Position numbers and translations under genes: made by a program | NCBI GenBank assembly: GCA_045660325.1 | Contig: JAZRDO010000038.1 | Coordinates: forward strand, 1-55,854 | DNA length: 55,854 nucleotides | Reading direction: 5' to 3' | Source: SVTX01 sp045660325 | GTDB taxonomy: Bacteria > Bacillota > Clostridia > Oscillospirales > CAG-272 | Shown here: piece by piece, positions 17,701-26,315 of the stretch | How the letters are laid out: each line of letters starts with the position of its first letter | How positions within the stretch are numbered: position 1 is the stretch's first letter | Notes under the pieces: model-generated | The model's input: only the letters and a program-made list of their open reading frames with translations | What the model was told of the DNA's origin: nothing | Database searches by the model: none

Positions 17701-20700
17701 TTATCCAAAGTAGGCTTTACCAAATATTGAATGGTAGTAAGATTTTCAAACGTAACAGTATGACTGCTATTGCTCTGAATCTGTACGTTTGCAACAGTAC
17801 CACATTCAAGTATTGTATCCTTAATTGTTACATCTCCTGTATCTATAAATACATTAGTTCTTCCACCATAAATGTAGCAGTTGGAAATAGTTGCATTACC
17901 CTTTGCTACTACTGCAGAAAGCTGGTAGTAATATCTTTCATTACCATCACTCGGACCACCCTGAACATAATCTCCAAGCATCGTGATTCCGTAGTAAAGG
18001 TATGCCTTGGGATAAATTGTAGCCTTAACTTTAAGATTATCAAGTGTACCGTTTTCGGATACCGTGATAACACCCTGCTTCAATCCATTTCTAAGTGACT
18101 GACCATTACCACTATAAGTAGCCGTAAATCCGTTGCCGAATACTGTGTTTCTACCGCCAACTGTCAAGGAAGAAATGCCGCAATCGTTAAGAAGAACTAC
18201 GTTGCCCGAAATCGCACCGCCAAGTCCTGTTACGTTGGTTGCATCAACAACCTCAAGATAAAGTACTGTAGGAATACAATAGTTATCATCATCCTTAATA
18301 GTTACCTTTACAACGCCTGTACCGTTGAACTGAATTGCGTTGTTGGAGTACATACCGCTTGCGCCTGTACCGTTAACCGCCTCAACAGTTACGGAAACCG
18401 TGCCAATGGCTACGCCGTCCTTTGCCTTGAAGAGCTTATTAAGAGCAACTGTTTCGATGTTACCAACTCTATGGAGGAAATCACCGTTATTCATTACAAC
18501 GTCAAACTTTTCTTCAGGCTGACGATCGGTAATTTCAACCTCAATCGTAGTAGGCGTACAGAAGTAGTAGTCAGTAATCGTAATTGTTGCCTTGCCAGTA
18601 CCGCTAAAGGTCAAAGTGCCCTTCGTCCAATCGGTAGTGTTTGCTACATAGGTACCACTTACAGTACTTTCCTCTCCTACAGGAGAAACCGTTACACTAA
18701 CAGTTGCATTAATAATAGAAAGCTTTTCATCGTCAAGCTTTACAGCCTTAAAGAGCTCGCCGATAGTAATAGGCTTACCATTCATATAGCTATCCTTGGC
18801 AGTATCAGCTTTATCAAACTTAACCTTGGAATCGCCTACAGCTCTATCAAGAATAGTAACACCCGCGAGGTCGCCAACGCCCTTGGACGTTACACCCCAG
18901 CCGTAGCCTGTTACGAGGTTATTGAATTCGAGGTAGATGTGCTGCTTATCTTCCTTGAGGTCATCCTTACCGTCGCCGTTCTCGTCAATACCTGTCTGGA
19001 TACCACCCATATCGTGAGTCCAAACCGCGCCGTCCTTGAAGTGGTAGCAGGTAGCGTTTTCCGTTCCGTGACCCTTTGCATAGTCAACGATAACGTAGTT
19101 AGCTCTACCGCTTGCGGGAACTGTGCCGGTTGTACCGTCAAGGTAAGTAATAGTTGTGCCGTCGATCGCCTTAATCTCGGTCAAGCGGCTCATCTGATAA
19201 TCGTGTGTATAAGAAGCCGTTGTATTATCAATAATTTCGCAATAGTAATAGTCGTTCCAAGTACCGAAGTGAACGGTGCAGCCGCTTGCTGTGATGCCGT
19301 CCATCTTGGGATAGGTATGACCGTCAATGGGCACATTCTCACGAACGGAACCGATGAGCATACCCGTATAACGGTACGCGTAGTACTGATAGTTCGCGCA
19401 AACGTCATTATAAACGTCCATCTGCGCGGAAACGTGGCAGTTCTCAAGGTGGATACCCGCGTTCTTGGGAGTACCTGCGGAAGTCTGTCCGCTTGTGGGA
19501 TAATACTGGCCCACGATACCGCCACAAGCCACGTCGTAAGAGCCCCAAAGAGCGGAGATCTTATTGGAGTTATCAACTGTGATATTTGTGAAAGTAACGG
19601 GCTTGTCAGTCTCGCCCTTTGTATACCAACCTACACAGCCGACGATACCGCCATTACCGATATTGTAAACTCGGGGATTACAGTCAAATATCGCGATGTT
19701 TTCAAAGGTTGCACCAAAGTCGGCATAAGCGGCGATAACACCCGTAGTCGTAATCTCACCGTCAGACTTAAAGTCCTTAACAGTAAGGTTCTTTACCGTA
19801 CCACCGTAAACTCTACCGAAGAGTCCCATACCGTCGCGGAAATACTGCTCCGTAATAGTGTTATACCAATCGTGGTCACCCTTCATTTCCCAAGTGTTCT
19901 GATAAATATTGGAAATCGTATGACCGTTACCGTCGAAGGTACCGTTAAAGGTATAGAAGCCGCTGGAAACTGCCGTTACTCTATCTTCAACAGGCAGTTT
20001 CTCATACGTTCCCTCGTTGTTCCAATAACCAATGGGATAGAAGATTTTACCCGCAATATTATTTTCTTCATCATCGCCGAGGTTAATATCGGCAATAAGC
20101 TTAATTGTCTTGTCCTTGAAGGAATCCTGAATTACTTCTTCAGAGTAAACATTCTTTCCTTCGCTATCTTTACCAATTACCTTCTTCATTCCACCAACGA
20201 TTGCACCGAATGCTGCGAGCTGGTCGCCGTTAGCGATTACGAAATCGGTCTTGGAAGCATCATACCAAGTATAGTCAAATGCACCTTCCCAAACGTTATT
20301 AACGTCTGCCTTCATAGTAACCTCGGAGAAGGTTGCCATTGCGAGCGTTACGTTACCCGTTGCGGGGTCATAGTAAAATTCATTATGAGCATCAAGCTCA
20401 GCCATGGAGGACACGGCGGTCATCGTTACCGTAGCACCGTTCTCTACGTGATAGAGCGTATAGTTACCAATATTAAGACCAACCTTCATTGCCTTATCGA
20501 TCGTAATGATCATAGGCACGGTGTTATCCTTAGCAACGCCCGCCATATGTACGTCGAGGGAACGAAGCGCCTCGCCGTCATTGAGGCTGATATTAGCGTC
20601 GCTCTGTGTCTTCTCGGTTACGGACAAGCCAAGCTTATTTGCGCCGTTTTCAACCTTAACACCCGCGGGGATCGTAGCAGCAACACCTGCGCCCGTAACG

Positions 20701-21485
20701 TTCGCCTCTTCGGTAACGATACCGTTGGAAGTTGTTACGTCTACGGTAATTCCGCTTATATTAAGATTGGGGAAAAGAGCGTCCTTATCATAATCGGAGC
20801 CGAAGCTGTCATTTTCATTGCTCCACTGCGTTGCGATAAGGTTAACGTAAATATCACCCACACGGAGATCCTGATACTCGTTTCCTGCATTTTCCTTCAT
20901 ATGAAGCGCAATAGAAACCGTCTCAAAGCCAACCTTGGTCGTATCAGCGGCATTTTCGTCAAGCGTCTTACCCGTAGGAAGAAGCTCACCCGCAAGGAAG
21001 CTCGCAGGGTTATTCATAACCTCTGTAAGAGTTCCCTTATAAGACCAAGCGGAGCTACCCTTGATGGATTCAAAGCTCGTATCCGTGCTCTCGCCGTAGC
21101 TTAAATATACCTCAATAACGTCGGAAAGGCTCTCACCACCCTTGCCGCGCTTCTCGTTTGCCTTATCCGTCTCAATAGAGAGGCGATATTTCAATGCAAG
21201 GCTACCGAGGTTCTGGATCTTGAGCGTTTCCACTCCGGTAAAACCGGGCTCCCACTTATCATAATCAAAAATCTTGTGATCGGGGTTTTCCTTTATAGAA
21301 ACCCAATCACTGTTAACCTTATGTAAAAGGTCTACCTTAAGACTGCCCGAAATAATCGTATTTCCCGCGCTTGTTACGGAATCCGTAAACCAAGCAAACG
21401 TTGTTCCTACGAACGCCGTTGCAATCATCAAAAGGGTCAGAAAAGCTGCAATCAATCTTTGCTTTACACTAAAAGTTTTTTTCAT
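14784..21485 (-). CDS. Giant SipW-class surface protein ending in InlB-B repeats and a Hint domain
   Basis: A 2233-residue exported protein, the largest gene in the window. Residues 1-32 are a SipW-class signal (FVGTTFAWFTDSVTS). About 33-215 is the shared head module. A second shared module ends near 395 (LAMATFSEVTM). About 400-720 is GLUG-like beta-helix (FDGNGHTISNIY, GMGLFGRVYGG, GGIVGCVGW), clearly related to the 1141-aa protein at 3.2 kb. About 860-1100 contains two Ig-like units (FSGTGKATITITD; FNGTGVVKVTIKDDD). About 1110-1330 is beta-helix. Residues 1711-1926 hold three InlB-B/Listeria-Bacteroides repeats (FDANGG...FRGWYTAPTGG; YNANGG...FTGWYTAASGG). Residues 2009-2145 are a Hint domain starting CVTSDTLVTLADG, followed by a helical tail of about 85 residues. 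No LPXTG or membrane anchor is present. It has its own promoter and terminator. Likely a surface or matrix protein whose C-terminus may self-process. Confidence 0.88.
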   Translation of the reverse strand: MKKTFSVKQRLIAAFLTLLMIATAFVGTTFAWFTDSVTSAGNTIISGSLKVDLLHKVNSDWVSIKENPDHKIFDYDKWEPGFTGVETLKIQNLGSLALKYRLSIETDKANEKRGKGGESLSDVIEVYLSYGESTDTSFESIKGSSAWSYKGTLTEVMNNPASFLAGELLPTGKTLDENAADTTKVGFETVSIALHMKENAGNEYQDLRVGDIYVNLIATQWSNENDSFGSDYDKDALFPNLNISGITVDVTTSNGIVTEEANVTGAGVAATIPAGVKVENGANKLGLSVTEKTQSDANISLNDGEALRSLDVHMAGVAKDNTVPMIITIDKAMKVGLNIGNYTLYHVENGATVTMTAVSSMAELDAHNEFYYDPATGNVTLAMATFSEVTMKADVNNVWEGAFDYTWYDASKTDFVIANGDQLAAFGAIVGGMKKVIGKDSEGKNVYSEEVIQDSFKDKTIKLIADINLGDDEENNIAGKIFYPIGYWNNEGTYEKLPVEDRVTAVSSGFYTFNGTFDGNGHTISNIYQNTWEMKGDHDWYNTITEQYFRDGMGLFGRVYGGTVKNLTVKDFKSDGEITTTGVIAAYADFGATFENIAIFDCNPRVYNIGNGGIVGCVGWYTKGETDKPVTFTNITVDNSNKISALWGSYDVACGGIVGQYYPTSGQTSAGTPKNAGIHLENCHVSAQMDVYNDVCANYQYYAYRYTGMLIGSVRENVPIDGHTYPKMDGITASGCTVHFGTWNDYYYCEIIDNTTASYTHDYQMSRLTEIKAIDGTTITYLDGTTGTVPASGRANYVIVDYAKGHGTENATCYHFKDGAVWTHDMGGIQTGIDENGDGKDDLKEDKQHIYLEFNNLVTGYGWGVTSKGVGDLAGVTILDRAVGDSKVKFDKADTAKDSYMNGKPITIGELFKAVKLDDEKLSIINATVSVTVSPVGEESTVSGTYVANTTDWTKGTLTFSGTGKATITITDYYFCTPTTIEVEITDRQPEEKFDVVMNNGDFLHRVGNIETVALNKLFKAKDGVAIGTVSVTVEAVNGTGASGMYSNNAIQFNGTGVVKVTIKDDDNYCIPTVLYLEVVDATNVTGLGGAISGNVVLLNDCGISSLTVGGRNTVFGNGFTATYSGNGQSLRNGLKQGVITVSENGTLDNLKVKATIYPKAYLYYGITMLGDYVQGGPSDGNERYYYQLSAVVAKGNATISNCYIYGGRTNVFIDTGDVTIKDTILECGTVANVQIQSNSSHTVTFENLTTIQYLVKPTLDNPDTKDINEIEINMLGAGVIIGPETTTNPTIVLDGSFKQYNWVNEEDKASVPNKVVGIIINKALESPEFQHTINDKKSANLGVIYMNDAEAPFKNNTGLPYAHKVITESEQTGQVYSLSKEATPNQIFSDYENADRTTVNGWYQPQFKYDGTLGGQLIEKIDGADEFLYRDGDTIDVLFVSGMTKEIDLSKFVSINKYTGQKLDVQISCKDSNGNAVSVTNGKLLLSVANTYIVTYTVVDTLFYDIEGNVITKSVEYSWDVKIIVNLKDKSLADARFEFDTSKQIMGYNLVDYYISTTVNQYLPILAGLKIYDYDIVRGEYLRFNGDTDVNKVASISVANKVNNTNYSVVTVTLTDGGVIELKLYARANSSGGSTYTGSIVTREGVIFFKNDGTTKQDDKKLTTSAGYWDIDYYKFTGNNGVTIQSGSQRFMSEGKSSTIPSGSFSTSIKYTVNFDANGGDCVQSLAYATSASAAVTLPYVTRSGNYMFRGWYTAPTGGTRLGGAGDSYTPSANVTIYAQWGTPFDVSFNANGGSSTSKLPYKGVPMVLPDATRDGYVFLGWYDALEGGNKIGDAGSTFDPTGEITLYAHWQQKIEYTVIYNANGGNCSTSSQTYVGYPPLTLPTPTRTGYKFTGWYTAASGGTKIGDAGAAYDPTSNITLYAQWAVKNYTITVTTNNATVKVNGQTVNNNGTVSYQEGTKITIQVSYTQTKNPNTTVNGMTVTLTNNEYTFDLNGNTTIHASSEPQCVTSDTLVTLADGTQKRVDQITTDDMLLVWNFYTGDYDVVPAAIIFYHGEAEYDVISLYFDDGTRVKIITDHGFFDVDLNKFVFIDKNNIEDYIGHSFVKVDGDNRTSVKLVGYEINKEYTGSYSIQTAVHINFMVEGMFSITYPPYEGWFDYFEIGEGMKYDEEKMQADIEKYGLYTYEDFAEYVTYEQFIAFNGPYLKVLVGRGVLTYEQIIDLIATYVNPNN
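14787..15461 (-). other. Hint (Hedgehog/intein-type) domain and C-terminal tail
   Basis: Codes residues 2009-2233. It starts with Cys2009 in CVTSDTLVTLADGTQKRVD, the block A pattern with the nucleophilic Cys. ITDHGFFDVD (His2080) fits block B (T-x-H), and AVHINFMVEG (His2139, Asn2141) fits the C-terminal block, but the His and Asn are not adjacent and are not followed by a Cys/Ser/Thr extein start. The remaining residues (GWFDYFEIGEGMKYDEEKM onward) are acidic and helical. Hint domains can cleave or transfer their upstream partner; activity here is inferred. Confidence 0.75.
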
Positions 21486-21547
21486 TGATCCTTATTTCTC
21501 CCAAAATAAATATTTTATGTGTTTGCCGATAAATGTATAACTATATT

Positions 21548-21576
21548 ATTATAACATATATAGTATTATAAGGCAA
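21548..21576 (-). promoter_or_regulatory. Promoter of the 2233-aa surface protein gene
   Basis: On the minus strand: TTGCCT, 17 bases, TATAAT, with a ~60-base leader before the ATG at 21485. Confidence 0.75.
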
Positions 21577-21627
21577 TGTTTTTTGATATTTTTTACGAAA
21601 AATTTACAGTGTTGGCATATCCAAGAC

Positions 21628-22179
21628 TTATTTTACCATACCGTAACCGCCCGCGTATTTATTAACGTCGTCAACTACGACAAAGACGTTATTTTCACAT
21701 ATTTTGCGGATTTCCTTGAGCACCTTGTTGGACTCTCGTCTCGGGAGAACAATGAATATCATATTCATTTTACCCTTTGAGCCCTGACCGTCGAAAACTG
21801 TATATCCCTTATTATGTTCGTGGAGATAATCAATAATCTTCGCAGTGTTTTCATCATTTGCGATAAGCTGAAGGCTGGACGTACCAAGCGCGATCTTCCC
21901 TTCAAGAGTAGAGCCGAGGAAGAGTCCCGCAGCATAGCCTGCGCAATAGAATAAGAGAAGGAACAAATTATCGCCAAGCGTTCCGATTATCGTTGAAATA
22001 ACAAGACCCCATATAGCGCACTCAATAAAGCCGAGTGCCGCCGCCTTGAATCTTTGTCCTCTTACCATCATACACGTTTTGAGCGACTGTATTGTGATCT
22101 CAATTATCTTTGCCGCGCAAACAAGAAGACAAACGAGTATAGGGTGTATAGATCCGAGCATTGCCAAAAAGTCTGACAT
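21628..22179 (-). CDS. UPF0316 membrane protein (DUF5698 plus DUF2179)
   Basis: A 183-residue membrane protein. Residues about 10-105 hold three membrane helices with KIIEITIQSLKTCMMVRGQRFKAAALGFIECAIW, which is the characteristic DUF5698 region. Residues about 110-183 are a soluble DUF2179 domain (GYTVFDGQGSKGKMNMIFIVLPRRE, then FVVVDDVNKYAGG), a ferredoxin-like fold also found at the end of YitT-type proteins. The function is not established. It has a GGGAGA ribosome site and its own promoter, divergent from the acyltransferase at 22346. Confidence 0.88.
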   Translation of the reverse strand: MSDFLAMLGSIHPILVCLLVCAAKIIEITIQSLKTCMMVRGQRFKAAALGFIECAIWGLVISTIIGTLGDNLFLLLFYCAGYAAGLFLGSTLEGKIALGTSSLQLIANDENTAKIIDYLHEHNKGYTVFDGQGSKGKMNMIFIVLPRRESNKVLKEIRKICENNVFVVVDDVNKYAGGYGMVK

Positions 22180-22222
22180 AATTTTATTCTCCCTTCATTT
22201 TTACACATATTTCTTCATTATA

Positions 22223-22251
22223 ATTATAACATTATTTTTTCAAATAGTCAA
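22223..22251 (-). promoter_or_regulatory. Promoter of the UPF0316 gene
   Basis: On the minus strand: TTGACT, 17 bases, TATAAT. It is back to back with the acyltransferase promoter at 22277-22305. Confidence 0.75.
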
Positions 22252-22276
22252 GTGCGGCAATACTCAAATTGCTCCC

Positions 22277-22305
22277 TTTACTTTTCTGTGAATTTGTGGT
22301 ATTAT
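22277..22305 (+). promoter_or_regulatory. Promoter of the second acyltransferase
   Basis: TTTACT, 17 bases, TATTAT, with an AAGGAG ribosome site before the ATG at 22346. Confidence 0.6.
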
Positions 22306-22345
22306 ATATATAGATATCACAAATTCTCTTTAAGGAGTAAACTAT

Positions 22346-23254
22346 ATGTCTATCGCAAAGACACCTAGCAAGCGAAATGGTCTTATTGATCTGTACCGAT
22401 TTTTCCTTTCACTTGTCGTAGTTAAAAGCCATAGCCTGTTCGTATATAACGGCGAATACTTCGGCCCAGGGCGCGCGTGTGTGGAATTCTTCTTCGTGCT
22501 AAGCGGATATCTGTTTTTCTCATTTCTTGAAAAAAACAAGGAGCTTCCCCTGAAATCCGCACTCAAAAAGCTTTTAAAATCACGACTTTTGCCTCTCGCT
22601 ATCCCGCTATGTATTGGTATTGTAAGTAACATAATTTGCAACTTCTTTGACGGCGATTATTTAAACATATGGGGTTACCTCTGGTACGTTGAGGTGATGC
22701 TCGTTATGATGGTCGTTCTTGTAATTCTAAGAAAAATAATCAAGAGCGATAAAGCGTTTTTCATCATAATCGGAAGCGTGATGATAGTAGCGCTTATTTT
22801 GAAATTTTCGGGACTTCTCTACTCCTTCGGCTACATAAGAGGCGCATCGAGTCTCCCTGCGGGAATTCTTATTGCAATGATTCCCAAGATCAAACCTAAG
22901 CGAAAGTGGCTGACGTGGATACTGCTCTTGCCTACAATGGCGCTATGCTTTGTTATGATCTGCTTCAATTTAAGTAACGTTGAGTGGCTGGGGCTCCGCA
23001 TTCCCGAGCTGATTCTTGACAACCTTCTCTACCCCGCGCTCATATATCTTACCTTCTGCCTTGATTTCAAATGCTCGGTATTTTCCTATCTCGGTGCATT
23101 GAGCTTCGGACTGTACGCCTTCCAATGCCCCGCAGATCTGATGAGAGTCTTGGGAGTCAAAAGCATCTGGTTACTCTTCGGCTTTATCCTGTTGGCAACG
23201 CTCATTGAGGACGCCGCAAAGAGAATTTATAAGCATGACAAAAAATTCGCATAA
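22346..23254 (+). CDS. Membrane acyltransferase 3 family protein
   Basis: A 302-residue integral membrane protein with about nine to ten hydrophobic helices. RNGLIDLYRFFLSLVVVKSH gives the first family helix with the catalytic-type His in VKSHS, and GRACVEFFFVLSGYLFF matches the second signature (FFVLSGYLF). It resembles the 310-aa acyltransferase at 9.7 kb in length and layout, so the two are probably paralogues acting on different envelope substrates. It is one of the few plus-strand genes here and is monocistronic, between its own promoter and a hairpin terminator. Placement between the giant surface protein and the SipW operon suggests, but does not show, a link to surface assembly. Confidence 0.9.
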   Translation: MSIAKTPSKRNGLIDLYRFFLSLVVVKSHSLFVYNGEYFGPGRACVEFFFVLSGYLFFSFLEKNKELPLKSALKKLLKSRLLPLAIPLCIGIVSNIICNFFDGDYLNIWGYLWYVEVMLVMMVVLVILRKIIKSDKAFFIIIGSVMIVALILKFSGLLYSFGYIRGASSLPAGILIAMIPKIKPKRKWLTWILLLPTMALCFVMICFNLSNVEWLGLRIPELILDNLLYPALIYLTFCLDFKCSVFSYLGALSFGLYAFQCPADLMRVLGVKSIWLLFGFILLATLIEDAAKRIYKHDKKFA

Positions 23255-23260
23255 AAAAGC

Positions 23261-23279
23261 CGACGAGTTTCACTCGTCG
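23261..23279. terminator. Bidirectional terminator between convergent genes
   Basis: CGACGAGT and ACTCGTCG form a perfect 8-bp stem with a three-base loop, flanked by an A-run on the left and a T-rich tract on the right. It serves the plus-strand acyltransferase and the minus-strand gene ending at 23290. Confidence 0.8.
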
Positions 23280-23289
23280 TCTTTCTCAT

Positions 23290-23868
23290 TTATCCCTCGG
23301 ATTCTGTGGACCCAGACTCATTTGGGGATTTAGGTTCTACTGTAACCGTACTGTCTTTTACAATATTATAGTTTGCGGGAAGTCCCCACTTGGGAGTAAA
23401 CGTAACGCTTACGTTTTCCTCAACGGTTTCGACCGTAAAGGTCAAGGGAGGGATAACACCAAGCTCGGAGTTGGTACTTATGGATTCCGTAATCAGCTCG
23501 GGCTTACCGTTTATAGAAACGCCACAATAGCCCTTATCCAGTGTTACGTCATCTTCCATATAGAGATACACAGCATATTTTCCTGCTCTCTCAAGCACAC
23601 AGCTCTTGCTACCGTTTGCGGCTTCAGTAACCGTTACGGGAATAGCCTGATTATTCGCTTCATCAAGATAATAAATCTTTATATCAAGGCCAAACCTGCC
23701 CGACTCAATCAAATTTGACGGGCTTTCCGTGCTTGCGTTAAACCACGCGAACGTCATAGAGCAAAGCGCGGCAAGACACAAAACAATACTTACGATGGAT
23801 ATAATAAATCCCTGCAAAAACGCTTTATCGGTCATCTTTTTGCTTTCACATTCAAGCTTATTCTCCAA
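23290..23868 (-). CDS. Small SipW-class exported protein
   Basis: A 192-residue protein, probably starting with TTG at 23868, six bases after AAAGGAGGGG. The next in-frame ATG is 11 codons on and lacks such a site. After a short charged N-terminus comes a hydrophobic helix and the SipW-type junction MTFAWFNASTESPSNLIESGRFG. The mature part is a beta-sandwich-like domain of about 130 residues (ITESISTNSELG, FTVETVEENVSVTFTP) and an acidic, Ser/Gly/Glu-rich tail. It lacks the longer head module of the big substrates. It is the last gene of the SipW region and is preceded by a large leader hairpin, so its dose may be set separately. Confidence 0.78.
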   Translation of the reverse strand: MENKLECESKKMTDKAFLQGFIISIVSIVLCLAALCSMTFAWFNASTESPSNLIESGRFGLDIKIYYLDEANNQAIPVTVTEAANGSKSCVLERAGKYAVYLYMEDDVTLDKGYCGVSINGKPELITESISTNSELGVIPPLTFTVETVEENVSVTFTPKWGLPANYNIVKDSTVTVEPKSPNESGSTESEG

Positions 23869-23910
23869 GAGTTTCCCCTCCTTTCATCTATAAATAATGA
23901 TCAATTTTCA

Positions 23911-23952
23911 GCAATGAAAAAGCACAAAATATCTCTTATGCTCTTTCATTGC
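23911..23952 (-). other. Long leader hairpin before the 192-aa gene
   Basis: GCAATGAAAAAGCA at 23911-23924 pairs with TGCTCTTTCATTGC at 23939-23952, 13 of 14 positions. A second hairpin (CCCACTCC/GGAGTGGG) lies at 23955-23980. Together they fill the gap after the 741-aa gene. Neither has a clean T-run on the minus strand, so mRNA processing or partial termination is likelier than full termination. Confidence 0.5.
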
Positions 23953-24018
23953 CGCCCACTCCCCACAAACGAGGAGTGGGTGGAATTTATTATCCTATAA
24001 CGGATAAATTAATATTTA

Positions 24019-26244
24019 TTAGGGCTTTGCAATATCTTCCCAACCGTCGTGTGCAAGATATCTACCCAATGCGCCGTTGAAAGTACCGCCTGTTACAGTA
24101 ACGTTTTCCTGAGTGGACTTAGCGTTACCGCCGCCAAAGCAAACGTCACCTGTGAACGTACCGCCTGTAATTGTGATGTTTGTCTTTGCAAAGCTATCAC
24201 CGTAGGAGTAAGAGTAAATGCAAACGTCCTTTTCAGTGTTTGTGCAGATAAACTCACCGCCGTTAATTGTAAGGTTAGCGAGTCTTTCGTTATTGATATT
24301 GCTGCTGGGGAGCTGTACCCAGATAGCACGCTTACCTGTGATTGTACCGCCATTGATAGTTACGTTAGTAGCATCTGTGTTGGAGTTACAGAACATACGG
24401 ATAGCGAGCTTACCGCATCCATCGATGAGACCGCTGTTTACAACGAGGTCAGCACCGGGATAGCAGTCGATAGCATAGGAAGCGCCACCGGGATTTGTTG
24501 TGTTCTTGATCGTTACGCCGTCAACTACAAGCTTACCTTCGCAGCGGATAGTGTTGTTAGCGTATGTGGGGAAGCCTTCGGGATTCCAGTCTACGTCGGG
24601 GTTTGCTGCCTCGAATGTAACTGTACCTTCGCCTGTCAATGTAAGCTCAGCACCCTTCTTAACTGTGATAAGAGAAGAAGTTTTGGAGCTTGTGGAAGTA
24701 CCTGCGAGAGTGCAACCGTTGAGGTCGATAACAGCATCGTTGTCAACAACGATAGTCTTATCAAGAGTAATATCGCTTGTAAGAGCTACTTTACCGCTTT
24801 CAAGACCTGCAACAAGCTCATCAGCATTAGATACTGCTACTGTGTCGGAGTTATAGAAAATGCTACCGTTTGTGAAGCCGTATCTGATCTTACCGATAAA
24901 GGTGTTGTTAGCTGCTGCATTGAGGTTGGAAGCGTCTGTAGCACCTGCAACGGGATTCTTAACGAGAATGTTGAGGTTGAGAAGCTTAGCCTGAGCATCA
25001 GCCTTAGCCTGTGTGCCGAAGTCCTCAACTGTGTAGTTGTGTACCCAGAAGGACTGGCTGTCACCTACGAGCTTAGAGTTTGTAATAGTTACGTTATTCA
25101 TATCATAACCGCTATTGAATACTCTTACTGCTGTGTAAGTAGCTGTAATTGTAGAGTTGTTTACGTTAAGAGTAACCTCACCCCAGTTGTTGAGGTGGAT
25201 ACCGATAGCCATATCGGAGCCGCCGAGGTTCTTGATCTCAGCGTCTTCAATGTTAAGAACACCGCCTGCAGTTACGTTGAATACGTTTGTGGAGTTGCCC
25301 CAACCCATATTAGCACCCTCGTGCTTTGTAACAACTGTACCGTTCTTAACTGTAAGAGTACCTCTTACGTCGATCATGTCATAGTTCTTGCCTGTCTGTG
25401 CAGATGTGGAGGAAAGTGTAAAGCCGTTAAGGTCAATAACTACTTCCTTGCCTGCGGGAACCTTAAGAGAAGGATCAGCAGCTGCGCGAGACATCAATGC
25501 GGAAAGGTCAATATCCTCCATAAGAGCTACTGTGCCACCCTCATTGATAGCAGCCTGAAGCTCTGCGGGAGAAGTTACGTAATAGTCTGCGTAAACCGCA
25601 TCCTTATCGTAATCGGGACCGAAAGCGTCGTTTTCAGCGGAAAGCTGAGTTGCGAGAAGAACAACGGAGAATGTTGTACCGATGGACTTATCCTGGTACT
25701 CGTTGCCTGCTGTTTCCTGCATCTTGAGTGCAAGAGTGATTGTGTGCTTTTCACCTACTGCGAGCTCGCCTGTAGCGGATGTTTCAACACCTGCGAGAAC
25801 CTCTGTAAGTGTGCCAAGTCTCTTGTCGGCTGTGAGAGCGTCACGGCCTGTAACCTGAGCTGCGGGGTCCATATAGTAAACGTCGATAACGTCTGCGAGA
25901 TCAGTAACCTCACCGTTAGCAACGATCTTGATGATATACTTAAGACCGAGTGTGCCCTTGTTTTCGATCTGAACGTGCTTAACGTCAGCGTAGCCGGGTT
26001 CCCACAAATCATAATTGAAGATGGGGCCTGCGGATGCATCCGTCCAATTAGCGGATGCGGGATCTTCAGTACCGTTCGCCCAAGACATAGCAACCTTGAG
26101 TGTACCTGTCTGAATGATGTTGCCTTCACTTGTTACACTGTCAGTAAACCAAGCAAATGTGGTACCAACAAGCATAGCAAAGCAAACAAACAATGCAACA
26201 ACGCTTGAAAGAAGCGCGCGCTTAGTAAAATTCTTCTTAGCCAT
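24019..26244 (-). CDS. SipW-class surface protein with parallel beta-helix
   Basis: A 741-residue exported protein with a TAGGAG ribosome site. Residues 1-31 are a SipW-class signal cut predicted after TTFA31. Residues 32-213 are the shared head module (WEPGYADVKHVQIENKGTLG, AGNEYQDKSIG). About 225-741 is a long right-handed beta-helix with many short strands and Asn/Thr ladders (VIDLNGFTL, LTVKNGTV, LNIEDAEIKNLGG, VTINGGTITG, LTINGGEF, ITGGTFTGDV). This fold is common in adhesins and polysaccharide-binding or -cleaving proteins, but no pectate-lyase catalytic set is apparent. It ends without an anchor motif. The gene follows the 573-aa substrate in the SipW operon. Codon choice differs slightly from neighbours (repetitive GTAAC/GTTAC strings). 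Confidence 0.87.
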   Translation of the reverse strand: MAKKNFTKRALLSSVVALFVCFAMLVGTTFAWFTDSVTSEGNIIQTGTLKVAMSWANGTEDPASANWTDASAGPIFNYDLWEPGYADVKHVQIENKGTLGLKYIIKIVANGEVTDLADVIDVYYMDPAAQVTGRDALTADKRLGTLTEVLAGVETSATGELAVGEKHTITLALKMQETAGNEYQDKSIGTTFSVVLLATQLSAENDAFGPDYDKDAVYADYYVTSPAELQAAINEGGTVALMEDIDLSALMSRAAADPSLKVPAGKEVVIDLNGFTLSSTSAQTGKNYDMIDVRGTLTVKNGTVVTKHEGANMGWGNSTNVFNVTAGGVLNIEDAEIKNLGGSDMAIGIHLNNWGEVTLNVNNSTITATYTAVRVFNSGYDMNNVTITNSKLVGDSQSFWVHNYTVEDFGTQAKADAQAKLLNLNILVKNPVAGATDASNLNAAANNTFIGKIRYGFTNGSIFYNSDTVAVSNADELVAGLESGKVALTSDITLDKTIVVDNDAVIDLNGCTLAGTSTSSKTSSLITVKKGAELTLTGEGTVTFEAANPDVDWNPEGFPTYANNTIRCEGKLVVDGVTIKNTTNPGGASYAIDCYPGADLVVNSGLIDGCGKLAIRMFCNSNTDATNVTINGGTITGKRAIWVQLPSSNINNERLANLTINGGEFICTNTEKDVCIYSYSYGDSFAKTNITITGGTFTGDVCFGGGNAKSTQENVTVTGGTFNGALGRYLAHDGWEDIAKP

Positions 26245-26315
26245 TTTTTGTCTCCTATTCTTATTATTGACTAATAAAGTTTATATATTGCAGTTTCCTG
26301 CGATATACCCTGCCC

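Noticed and set aside
18471..21104. 877-residue open frame on the plus strand opposite the giant surface protein
   Set aside because: No ribosome site, no recognisable domain, Cys/Ile/Val-heavy composition that follows from the codon use of the opposite strand. Treated as an antisense shadow.
24049..26208. 719-residue plus-strand open frame opposite the 741-aa surface protein
   Set aside because: Composition is an unnatural Cys/Val/Ser mix produced by repetitive GTAAC/GTTAC codons in the real gene; no start signal.
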